From Sorghum bicolor (lineage: Eukaryota > Streptophyta > Magnoliopsida > Poales > Poaceae), in contig NC_012873.2 of assembly GCF_000003195.3 (NCBI RefSeq), positions 42,464,061 to 42,528,060 of the forward strand: a stretch of DNA of 64,000 nucleotides, in the 5' to 3' direction. The position numbers and the translations under genes were made by a program. Positions 11,352 to 20,017 of this stretch are shown piece after piece; within the stretch, counting starts at the first letter, position 1, and every line of letters begins with the position of its first letter. The notes beneath the pieces were generated by a model. That model made no database searches. It was not told the origin of the DNA and saw nothing but the letters and a program-made list of their open reading frames with translations.

Positions 11352-11846
11352 CTGTTGGTTAAGATGAGAAAGCATTAGATAAGGGTTAGATCTATTGAGT
11401 GATGTTTTTTTTGTTAAGACGTTATATTTTAAAAAGGTGCAAGTTTTAAGACTTGCTATCCTGTAAGGGAGCAACATAGAGCACTCAATTATTTAGCACA
11501 ACCAACAAGCACAAATATATATATTTTGAATAAGAGGGCGGTTTACAACATATTAATGGAGGAAATAAGCGTACTACAACACGGTTCATCTACTTTGGGG
11601 TTGAACAAAAGTGAAGTAAACTTCACTTCCCCAAAACAAAAAGGAGGAACTAGGTGATACTAATCTTCAACTTCTTCGGACGGAACGGCTTCATTCCCTT
11701 GGTGTTGAGGTGGATCATGCTTCTGGCATCTGTGGCTCTTCTTTTGGACTAAGAGGTGGGTCACCGTCTTCTTTTGGTGGTGGCTGGGTGAGGAGGGGAA
11801 ATCCTTCTTCCTTAGTGGACTCCAATTCTAAAGCTTCATGAGAGGC

Positions 11847-12629
11847 TTATGTGGGTGGGGGAGCTGATGGCCCTTCTATGTCCATCTTTCTTTTGGTTTT
11901 TAGGGACATGATTGGGATACCTTTTAGGACTACGGGCTCTTGGTCTCTCTCTGCTAACATCCTTCTTTTGATCCTAGTGATAAGGTAGGCATCCTTCAAC
12001 TCCTGAGCATGGCGGTCTTCAGCTGCCTTCAAGACTTCAGCAATGGTGGTTTCACGACTCTCGGCTGCAGCTGCTTGGGCCTGAGCTTCCGCGAGCTGTA
12101 CATGGAGCTTTCTAACTATGATCTCGGCTTTCTCCGCACGATGGATGCACTTCCTTAACTCTGAGGCCTGCTCATCATATTGCTTATCTAGAGCAAGTAG
12201 ATATGTGGTCATGAATACCACAGTTGGGTCATCTTCAAGTGAGTAACGTCCTTGCAAGAGCTCCATGCGGGTCCTCCAAACTGGTCGGTCTTTTTCGTCG
12301 GGTGGAAAGAACCTCATGGGTGTACGGGTGATGGGCTTCTCGTAGATCTGGCATAGGTACCTCAAGTCTTTACGGGCGACGGCTTGATATGTATCTGCAA
12401 ACCGAAATCCGGTCGCAGTCATACTCCAAGCTTCAGCTATGTTAGGGAAGTCCTCACTTTTCCCAATATAGACAGTAACTTCACACCGCTCGGTCTCATG
12501 CTCTTCATATTCTCTACCTTCATATTCTGGGCGATCCTTGATTCCAAGTTTCTGCATGGTAGCATACAAGAGCTTGGGAAAGACTTCTACACTTAGACAA
12601 TAACTGCTGGTCCAAACTCCTTCTGCCAT
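11847..12629 (-). CDS. Gypsy-1 accessory ORF of unknown function upstream of gag
   Basis: An uninterrupted 260-codon frame lies between the primer-binding site and gag, on the same strand (MAEGVWTSSYCLSVEV...). It has no retroviral domain I recognise. The N-terminal half is mixed alpha/beta with many aromatic and charged residues (DRPEYEGREYEE, CEVTVYIGKSEDFPNI). Residues about 140-220 form a likely coiled coil rich in Ala/Glu/Arg (LALDKQYDEQASELRKC, KLHVQLAEAQAQAAAAES). The C-terminus is basic and Pro-rich. I recall similar unnamed proteins accompanying grass Gypsy elements, but cannot confirm this here. Unlike gag-pol in the same element, it contains no stop or frameshift. It may be made from the full-length transcript or a spliced one; no function is proposed beyond a possible self-associating accessory protein. 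Confidence 0.7.
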   Translation of the reverse strand: MAEGVWTSSYCLSVEVFPKLLYATMQKLGIKDRPEYEGREYEEHETERCEVTVYIGKSEDFPNIAEAWSMTATGFRFADTYQAVARKDLRYLCQIYEKPITRTPMRFFPPDEKDRPVWRTRMELLQGRYSLEDDPTVVFMTTYLLALDKQYDEQASELRKCIHRAEKAEIIVRKLHVQLAEAQAQAAAAESRETTIAEVLKAAEDRHAQELKDAYLITRIKRRMLAERDQEPVVLKGIPIMSLKTKRKMDIEGPSAPPPT

Positions 12630-12760
12630 CTGAGAGATATAGATGAGAGTAAATATTTTTTTTCAAATAGAGGGGAGAGGGTAAGAACTTTTGTAAAATA
12701 TGTTTCTTTAGTAAAATACTGGTCCAGAAAAGCCTAAGGTCGCGTCCTACAGCCAACTAC

Positions 12761-12773
12761 GGCTCTGATACCA
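12761..12773 (-). other. Gypsy-1 primer-binding site (initiator tRNA-Met)
   Basis: On the minus strand TGGTATCAGAGCC begins two bases after the 5' LTR end. This is the usual complement of the plant initiator methionine tRNA 3' end, from which minus-strand DNA synthesis starts. Confidence 0.92.
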
Positions 12774-12775
12774 CC

Positions 12776-15563
12776 TGAAGCGCCGCTGGTAAACCAGGAA
12801 CTCAAATGTGATACAATACTAGTCCCAGGAGGCTAGTAACACATTTATTACATCAGATAAGTTTCAGCGCAGTAGTCTTGGAAAGCGTGGATAAGGAAGG
12901 CACGCTATAATAATAAGACACCAAAATACAACATAGGTCCAAAGGACCCAGAAACAAACGATATCGCCATCGAACATCTGACGAGTCCCAATGCCACATG
13001 CTTAGTTGGGTGCAGACACGACCTTACTCGAACGCCACTTCGGGATCGAAGTCCAGATCTTCCTCTGTTTAATAAAGCAAGGGTGAGTATAAAGTACTCA
13101 GCAAATCCAACCTTACCCTGCGGAAGGGGATAACAATATATATGCATATGGATAAATCAAGGATGAGGCTTAGTTTTATTTGCATAAAGCTATCTTTTTA
13201 CACATGCAAGGTTTTATTTCACAAATAATGTTGTAAAAGACCTCTTTTTCCACATATGATAGCATTTCTGAAAATGGGGGTTTGATCACAATTTTAAGTG
13301 TTGTTGAACCCTTGTTCCCACAACACAATGACAGTCAACCATTTATTTCCAAAATCACACTCTCTCACATGTTTTCACTCATACCAACCCATCTAGTTGT
13401 TGAAACCAAACCATAACCCGTCCGAGACCGCGGACACGGCTATCCAGATAGATTTACACTCTGCAGAGGTTGTACACTTTTCTCACAAGTAGGATACCAT
13501 AACTTACACCATCGTGCAAGCACAGATCCATCAAAGTCATTACCCTCCATAGCTAAGTAATGGCGCTCACCACGGGAACACTAAGGCCACATCTCATGAT
13601 ACCACAATAATTCACAAAGCTCTTTTCATATATTTCCACAATTTCACATACATTACTTAGTGTCCCGTTGCACACCTACCTCCAGGTGATTGCCATACTA
13701 ACTAGAGGGATTTAGACTAAGCCTTTCCCATGCAAGGCGAGTGGTTGTACGATAAATGAGTTAGGCAAAATGAATCATCAACTCAGTCCTTAATCGAGAC
13801 AAGGCGGATATCTTCACACTTAACCCCGTAAGGTATAAGCCACAACACCAGGGCATCCCCAAAAGAGATCCCATCCGCCCCATCTCTATAGTAATCACAT
13901 CTATAACTTGTTCATTAACCCTTTCACAATACCCACAATTTATTTTCACCACTCACACCTTTTACTTTTAAAATCATTATATTTGGGAAAATATAGCGAT
14001 GAGTATCCAGGATGAGTAACAAGTCCTAAGCATACTAAATAATAATATTTCTGTCATAGCATATTATTTGTTCCTAGGTTCGAACAAGACAATTACCGGA
14101 TAATATCAATTCACGGATGGCTATTCAACAGGTTTTAACTAAGCAGCAAAAATATTTCGTACATATATCGTACATGCAATATTTAAAACGGCTTCTACGG
14201 GTTGTGTTTAAAAATAGGATCAATATGCATCAAAGGGGATCGGTTGGACTTGCCTCCGTCAGCGTCCTCAGCAAACTCTTGCTGACAGTCCGGGTCCTCG
14301 GCGTCAAACTCGCGGTACTCGTCTCCAACGTTCTCGTTTTCCGGCTCGTTCACTCCGTCAACTAAAATACGCGACGAACGACACAGACAACAGACACAGA
14401 TAAATAATCATATAAATTCAAATGAGCTCCAAAAATCATGAAATTAATATGAGAGGTAGATCATGATTTTAGATTAATTTAGGAAAAAGAATTATTGAAA
14501 TCAGAGTTAGCATGTGGCATTTGTGAAATGGCCGGACTTTAATCATGCGAAAAAGGCTAACGATGATTAAGAAATACATGCTTCACGAGATGAATTTTGG
14601 CTGGTAGTGCATGTTGCATGCATGCATGTACTATTTGGAGTTAATACTTATGGCCCACGCATACATGGTTAGAGAGAAATTAGCAGGTGTCATTAGAGCT
14701 CTTCTGTATGTCATGGTTCTATTCGTGGAGTTCTTGGCAGTGAACCGGTACAGACAAATACAAGGAAAAATACAGAAAAATACTATACAATGACAGAGAA
14801 GAGCAAGGAGATGCTTCTGAGCTGCTCACCTCGTCTTGCGACGACAGTTGAGCTCGGCTTGTGCGTATGGCCGTATACGGTATACGCGAAGTGAGAGCGA
14901 GTGAGCGAGTGAGTGAACGTGCTTCTCGGATGGTGAGAGTGAGCACCCGAGGCTGGCTTTTTATAGGCCAAATCGCTCAGCTGCGTGCCATTAAAAATGC
15001 TACTGTAGCGCATGGTCGGTGCCTAATTTGCATGCACGATGCATGCAAATGGACGGTGCCTAATCACCGTGTCCTTGCATGCAGGTGCATACAAATGGAT
15101 GGTGCCTAATCACCGTGTCCTTGCATGCAAGTGCATGCAAATGGACGGTGCGTGATGTCCTGCATTCATGCATGCATGCATGAGATATATTCGTGTGTGT
15201 GCACTGCTATATTTTCTTGCATGTAAGCTTGCTGGTACTCGCTGTTATTTGTGCGCGAAAAATATAGATGGTGCCTAATTGAGCGCTGCGACTTGCTATC
15301 TTTTTGTACAGCAAAAGAGGAGCAGAGAAAAGACAAGAGGTGGGCCCCGCATGTCGTGGTGCGCGCGCGAGCGAGCAAGAGGGATAAGTAGGGGACATAT
15401 GATGCTCATGCCATGTGGTGCAGGTTATATTTAAAGATGGATAATTAGGATGGATTAGATGAAGATACTATAGAGCTCAAATTATTTTATAGTTTTTGAA
15501 ATATATTTTAAAAATACTTTTTAATGCGAGTGATTTTTGAATGTAAATTTTTGGGATGTTACA
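12776..15563 (-). repeat. Gypsy-1 5' LTR (right copy, promoter-bearing)
   Basis: A 2,788-bp LTR with perfect TG...CA ends on the plus strand (tgaagcgcc ... gatgttaca). As the element is on the minus strand, this is the 5' LTR that drives its transcription. It contains the TATA box at 14957-14966 and the 46-bp RY-rich repeats near 15027-15181. Confidence 0.95.
14957..14966 (-). promoter_or_regulatory. Gypsy-1 core promoter TATA box
   Basis: CTATAAAAAG on the minus strand. Transcription should start about 25-35 bp further down, near 14920-14935, giving an R region inside the LTR. The upstream flank carries repeated CATGCA (RY) motifs. Confidence 0.7.
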
Positions 15564-15762
15564 CCCCATCACATCAAATCTTGCGGCATATGCATGAAGC
15601 ATTAAATATAGATAAAAAAGATAACTAATTACACAGTTTGTATGTAATTTGCGAGACGAATCTTTTGAGCCTTCTTAGCCTATAATTAGACAATACTTTT
15701 CAAATACAAACGAAAGTGCTACTATTCACATTTTGTAAAATTTTTTGCAAGTAAACAAGGTC
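15564..15762. mobile_element. Tourist/PIF-type MITE, right part
   Basis: Starts with the second CCCCA copy and reads tcacatcaaatcttgcgg, then gcatgaagcattaaatata and cgagacgaatcttttgagcc, the well-known body of this grass MITE family. It ends caagtaaacaaggtc, the inverted match of the left end, followed by TAA (15763-15765). Confidence 0.92.
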
Positions 15763-15772
15763 TAACCTTAGC

Positions 15773-16250
15773 GTCACAGTTTTTAATTTTTTTCCATTCA
15801 TACTATTGCCCTTATATTGGACTCTAACGATGTTAAACCATATGTATAAAAAAGATAAAAATACTCTTAGATATAAATATGTCATTAATGTTTTTGAGTA
15901 TCTTAATGACTTTGAATGCAAAAACTCAAAACTAGTAAGTTGTAGATCTCATCAAGACCTACAATTTTTATATAAAAATTATTTTCATTTAATTTCGCAA
16001 AAAATATATGATTTGATATAGTTAATATATATATCTTAGAAAAATCATATCTTTTTTTGTGGTATTGAATAGAGATAATTTTTATATAAAAATCATAGAT
16101 CTCCATAAGATTTACAACTTTTTATTTTTGAGTTTTTTTATTTAAAATCATTAAGATACTAAAAAAAGTTACCAATATATTTACATATAAGGATATTTTT
16201 TTACTTTTCACAGCCACGGTTTCACATCAATCTAGTGATATGAAGGAAAA
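15773..16250. repeat. AT-rich imperfect foldback region
   Basis: Segments such as gttgtagatctcatcaagac (15938) and the opposite-strand form near 16095-16125 can pair, as can ttttatataaaaat on both sides of about 16010. The outer cacagttttt / cacggttt ends are only weakly inverted. It may be an old foldback MITE, but boundaries and duplication are not clear. No coding potential. Confidence 0.35.
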
Positions 16251-16277
16251 ATAATCTGCTGAAGTTTTCTACCTAAG

Positions 16278-16612
16278 AGCAAGTATTATTATGGGCTGTA
16301 AACCAGCTAAATGCTGAGGTAGAGGAGAGAATGGTGAAGAGAAAGAAAAAGCAGGCTGTAAGCTTACAACCAGCTTAAGCACACGAAACAAAAAACTTTA
16401 TAAAAGAAATAAGTGGAACATATATTAATAGTGAATAGCTAAATATTATACGGGTGAGCTAGAAAAAGGTCACAAAGAACCTTAGAGTAAGTTTAATAAT
16501 AGTACAGTCCACTTGCAGCTTTCTCCCAGCTCACTCATACAACTTCTCCTCTCTCTTTTTCTCTGTTCCACCTCAGCATTTAGCCGGCTTACGGTCCAAT
16601 ATAATACTTGCT
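16278..16612. mobile_element. MITE with long (about 65-bp) inverted ends
   Basis: The left end, agcaagtattattatgggct followed by gctaaatgctgaggtagagg, is an inverted match to the right end, which reads cacctcagcatttagccgg then ccaatataatacttgct. The arms span about 16278-16340 and 16548-16612. Superfamily is not assigned because the target duplication is unclear. It lies immediately upstream of the PPR gene and may supply promoter sequence (inference). Confidence 0.7.
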
Positions 16613-16706
16613 GTTACAATCAAGCAACTAACCTATATTATTAAATTTGCTCTAACAAATTACGATCTGACGAGAAATTCCCTCATGTTCTTGAGGTTCC
16701 CCGAGC

Positions 16707-18731
16707 ATGAGCACTCTCGCTCCAAGAATGGTCTCCCCTTCTTCCTCGCAGACGCCGCCACCCACCGCAGCTGCTGCCCACCGACTGCCCCGCCACCACC
16801 GCCTCTCTGCCGTAGTTGCTGCTTCAACGAGGAGGGCAGACTGCCGGAGCAGGATTACCCCACCTGGGCGGCGCGGCGGCGGCGGGGTGGGCTCCATCTG
16901 GGTAAACCCGAGCGCCCCGCCGCGCCGCGGCGTGGCTAGCCGCACTCTCCGCCGCCTCGTCGAGCTCGACAACCTCGACGCCGCGCTGCGTCTCCTCGTC
17001 GGCGGTCCCTCCTCCTCCTCCACGCCCGCGACCTCGGACTCGGCGCCGGAGCCGCCGGCTGTCATCACCTGCAACATCCTCATCAAGAAGCTCTGCGCCC
17101 GCCGCCGCCTCGCCGACGCGGAGCGCGTGCTTGAGGCGCTCAAGACCTCCGGCGCTGCCGACGCCGTCTCCCACAACACCCTAGTCGCGGGTTACTGCCG
17201 CGACGGCAGCCTCTGGGACGCGGAGCGCGTGCTCGAGGCGGCTAGGGCGTCCGGCGCCGCGAACGTAGTCACCTACACCGCCCTCATCGACGGGTACTGC
17301 CGCTCTGGGCGCCTCACCGATGCCCTGCGCCTCATCGCCTCCATGCCCGTGGCGCCTGACACCTACACCTACAACACCGTGTTGAAGGGCTTGTGCTTTG
17401 CTAAGCAGTGGGAGGAGGCCGAGGAACTCATGCGGGAGATGATCCGGAATAATTGCCATCCGAATGAGGTGACCTTTGCCACACAGATCCGTGCTTTCTG
17501 CCAAAATGGGTTGCTTGACCGAGCTGTGGAGCTTCTTGAGCAAATGCCGAAGTATGGGTGCATGCCTGATGTTGTCATATACAGTACACTGGTTAATGGA
17601 TTCTCAGAGCATGGGCGTGTAGATGATGCACTCAAGCTATTGAGCACCATGTTATGCAGGCCTAATACGGTTTGTTATAATGCTGCATTGAAGGGTTTAT
17701 GTATTGCTGGGCGATGGGACGAAGTTGGGGAGCTCATAGCTGAAATGGTTAGGAAAGATTGCCCACCAAATGATGCAACATTTAGTACGCTGATCAATTC
17801 CTTATGCCAAAACAGGTTGGCTGAATATGCGATTGAAGTTCTTGAGCAAATGCAGAAGTATGGATATATGCCTGATGTTGTCAGTTACAACACAATCATC
17901 AGCTGTTTTTCTGAACAAGCGTGTGCAGATGATGCCCTCAAGTTACTAAACAGCATGCTATGCAAGCCTGACACAATTAGCTTCAATGCTGTGTTGAAAT
18001 GTTTATGTAGAGCCGAACGATGGTATGATGCTGCGGAGCTTATGGCTAAGATGTTAAAGGAGGATTGCCATACAAATGAAATGACTTTTAACATACTCAT
18101 TGATTCACTATGCCAAAATGGACAGGTCAAGGATGCCATTGAAATGTTTGAGCTAATGCCAAAGTATAGATGTACACCTGATATTGTCACATACAGTAGC
18201 CTTATTAATGGCTTTTCTGAACAAGGACTTGATAAAGTGGCCTTTGATTTGTTCAGAAGCATGCCGTGCAGGGCTGATATATTTAGCTACAATGCTACAT
18301 TGAAGGGTTTGTGTATGGCTGCACGATGGGATGATGCTGGAGAGCTTATAGCTGATATGGTCACAAAAGATTGTCTCCCAAATGAAGTGACATTCAATAT
18401 ACTAATCAATTCCTTGTGCCAAAAAGGACTGGTCAATCGTGCAATTGAGGTTTATGAGCAAATGCCCAAGTATGGAATTACACCTGATATTTTCACATAT
18501 AATGCTCTTATCAATGGCTATTCTGAACAAGGCTGTTTGGATGATGCCCTCAAGTTCTTGAGCACCATGCCTTGTGAGCCTGACACCATTTCCTATAATT
18601 CTATACTGAAGGGTTTGTGTAGGGCTGAGCGCTGGAAAGATGCAGAGAAACTTGTCACTGAGATGCTTAGAAAGAATTGCACTCCAAATGAAGTAACATT
18701 CAAGTATGCTAATCAATTATTTATCAAATAG
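16707..18731 (+). CDS. P-class pentatricopeptide repeat (PPR) protein, possibly C-terminally truncated
   Basis: An intron-less 674-codon frame. Residues 1-75 are rich in Arg, Ser, Pro and Ala with almost no acids, which fits an organellar targeting peptide (mitochondrion or chloroplast not resolved). From about residue 118 the protein is a continuous run of roughly 16 PPR motifs (VITCNILIKKLC, VVTYTALIDGYCRSG, PDTYTYNTVLKGLC and so on). There is no E, DYW or SMR domain, so it is P-class, and such proteins bind specific organellar RNAs. From residue 217 the motifs are arranged in exact 102-residue blocks. The first ATG is at 16707; an in-frame start at codon 8 is possible. The stop at 18729-18731 comes mid-motif (TFKYANQLFIK), and the next bases encode the continuation in another frame. 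The 5' 700 bp are strongly GC-rich and the 3' part AT-rich, as in many grass genes. Confidence 0.93.
   Translation: MSTLAPRMVSPSSSQTPPPTAAAAHRLPRHHRLSAVVAASTRRADCRSRITPPGRRGGGGVGSIWVNPSAPPRRGVASRTLRRLVELDNLDAALRLLVGGPSSSSTPATSDSAPEPPAVITCNILIKKLCARRRLADAERVLEALKTSGAADAVSHNTLVAGYCRDGSLWDAERVLEAARASGAANVVTYTALIDGYCRSGRLTDALRLIASMPVAPDTYTYNTVLKGLCFAKQWEEAEELMREMIRNNCHPNEVTFATQIRAFCQNGLLDRAVELLEQMPKYGCMPDVVIYSTLVNGFSEHGRVDDALKLLSTMLCRPNTVCYNAALKGLCIAGRWDEVGELIAEMVRKDCPPNDATFSTLINSLCQNRLAEYAIEVLEQMQKYGYMPDVVSYNTIISCFSEQACADDALKLLNSMLCKPDTISFNAVLKCLCRAERWYDAAELMAKMLKEDCHTNEMTFNILIDSLCQNGQVKDAIEMFELMPKYRCTPDIVTYSSLINGFSEQGLDKVAFDLFRSMPCRADIFSYNATLKGLCMAARWDDAGELIADMVTKDCLPNEVTFNILINSLCQKGLVNRAIEVYEQMPKYGITPDIFTYNALINGYSEQGCLDDALKFLSTMPCEPDTISYNSILKGLCRAERWKDAEKLVTEMLRKNCTPNEVTFKYANQLFIK
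17355..18578 (+). repeat. Four tandem 306-bp (102-residue) PPR super-modules
   Basis: Codons 217-318, 319-420, 421-522 and 523-624 align without gaps. Each block is three PPR motifs: one starting P(D/N)T..YN..LKGLC, one starting PNE.TF...I.SLCQ, and one starting PD.V.Y..L.NGFSEQG. A fifth, partial block begins at 18579. Three-motif unit duplication of this kind indicates expansion by unequal exchange. Confidence 0.9.
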
Positions 18732-18915
18732 GAGTGATTGAATGCATAACTAAATTCCTGGACCTAATGCCAAAGTATGGATAGCTAGATTCTGAAATGT
18801 ATGCTGTCTTCATTGATGGCTTTTCGTGGCAGAGGTCAATGATCCTCTGAGCTAAGAAGCAACATAATTGTGCAAGCCTAGCATAGTTTTCTATTATGCT
18901 TCATTAATGGCATTT
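18721..18915 (+). pseudogene. Decayed 3' continuation of the PPR coding region
   Basis: Beyond the stop, shifted frames still encode PPR-like sequence. MLINYL overlaps the end of the gene, then QIGVIECITKFLDLMPKYG is readable up to about 18783. A weaker match (FIDGFSWQR, then a Cys-Lys-Pro-like turn near 18870) continues to about 18915. At least two small indels near 18702-18720 separate it from the main frame. The ancestral protein was therefore longer. Confidence 0.7.
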
Positions 18916-19029
18916 TTTCAGTAGAAATGAACAGGAGAATTAAAAAACTTCTAGCTGACGGAAGCAATGAGAGCATCCCAGCAGTTTGCATTTGTGATTG
19001 ATAGGAATTCATGCTCCAAAATGAAGTAC

Positions 19030-20017
19030 TGTCGAGGATACCAACGAGGGGTACCCTCACCAATGCGTATAACGAAACCATCCGTACACACGGGCGACCG
19101 TCGACGGCCGCAGCCTCGAAGACGGAATTACCGTCGAGCGAGTCGGCCAGGGCTCGAGCAGCAACTGCCGTCGAATACGGAAGCAGGGCTCGAGCGAACC
19201 GAGGGACGTCGAGCGCAGGGACACTGCCCGCCGCCTGACGCGCGCACGCGGGTCGGAGCATTTAATGCACCTGACGCTTCCCCACCTAACACATGGGCCA
19301 CGGGAGGCTTCCGTCCCATCGTTCTTTTTGCAGCCTTCCCACCGAACGGCCCAGGGCGTGCCAGGACGCGGGAAACAAGGATGGAACGTCTAATCGGGAC
19401 CCCCTCGAGACACCCAGGGTCAGCGCTCCAGACATCGACACCTCGTACGGCGTCCGATCCTCGACTTCACCAGGCTCCTTCCTGGAGACGAGTCGGACGT
19501 CGACTGACCACGTCGTAACCACTCCGCCGGGTTTGCCGCCGGGTCATATAAGCGTGCATCCACCGAACCAATCCAAGACGGCGCGCAGAGCAGAGTGCAG
19601 GGGCACGCGTGATCATCACCAAGCTATTAAGACGGGACGGCTCGAGGTCGTGCCGGTACGGAAGCCTCGAGTAGGTCAGCGCTCCATGCGGCTATCGACT
19701 CCAATCCCTACACCTATACATGTACCCTAGGACCTTCCTTGGAACTATAAAAGGAGGGACTCAGGAATAGAAGAGGGGACAACACAGGACCACGCTCATA
19801 CGTAGAAGAGCTCCACACTTCATACCACGCTTGTATTCGCCCCTGTACAAGCACTTAGGTGCAAGATAATACAAACTCTCTCCCCCCGCTGGACGTAGGG
19901 CCTTCTCTTGCCCGAACCAGGATAAACCTTTGTGTCTTCTTGCATCACCATCCGGGAAAGGGAGCACGCATACAAATTTACTCGTTGGTGTGACCCCCCG
20001 GGGGAAAAACACCGACA
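19030..20017 (+). mobile_element. Solo LTR (988 bp) with AGTAC duplication
   Basis: Begins TGTCGAGGATACC and ends GGGGGAAAAACACCGACA (TG...CA), flanked by AGTAC at 19025-19029 and 20018-20022. A TATA box is at 19746-19752 (ctataaaagg), followed by a leader-like segment and a run near the end (gaccccccgggggaaaaaca) typical of grass Gypsy LTRs. No internal coding sequence is present, so it arose by LTR-LTR recombination. Frames of 75-183 codons inside it have no recognisable domain. It splits DNA downstream of the PPR gene. Confidence 0.93.

Larger units (their letters stand above)
3939..15563 (-). mobile_element. Gypsy-1: complete Ty3/Gypsy chromovirus-type LTR retrotransposon
   Basis: An 11,625-bp element lies in minus orientation. 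It has LTRs at both ends (3939-6721 and 12776-15563), a 5-bp target duplication CCCCA (3934-3938 and 15564-15568), a PBS matching initiator-tRNA-Met (12761-12773) and a polypurine tract (6722-6735). It carries gag-pol with PR-RT-RNaseH-IN order and a C-terminal chromodomain-like segment. Long LTRs, the Met PBS and the chromodomain fit the Del/Tekay lineage (inference from family traits). The first 350 bp or so of the two LTRs differ at roughly 3-4% of sites by eye, so insertion is not very recent. The coding region has four in-frame stops and one frameshift, so it is non-autonomous now. It sits inside a Tourist-like MITE. Confidence 0.95.

Noticed and set aside
16652..17179. Minus-strand frame of 175 codons over the PPR 5' end
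   Set aside because: It is the antisense shadow of the GC-rich PPR N-terminus, with no domain.
19030..20017. Possible gene with frames of up to 183 codons
   Set aside because: The region has TG...CA ends, AGTAC duplication and an LTR-type promoter, so it is a solo LTR.
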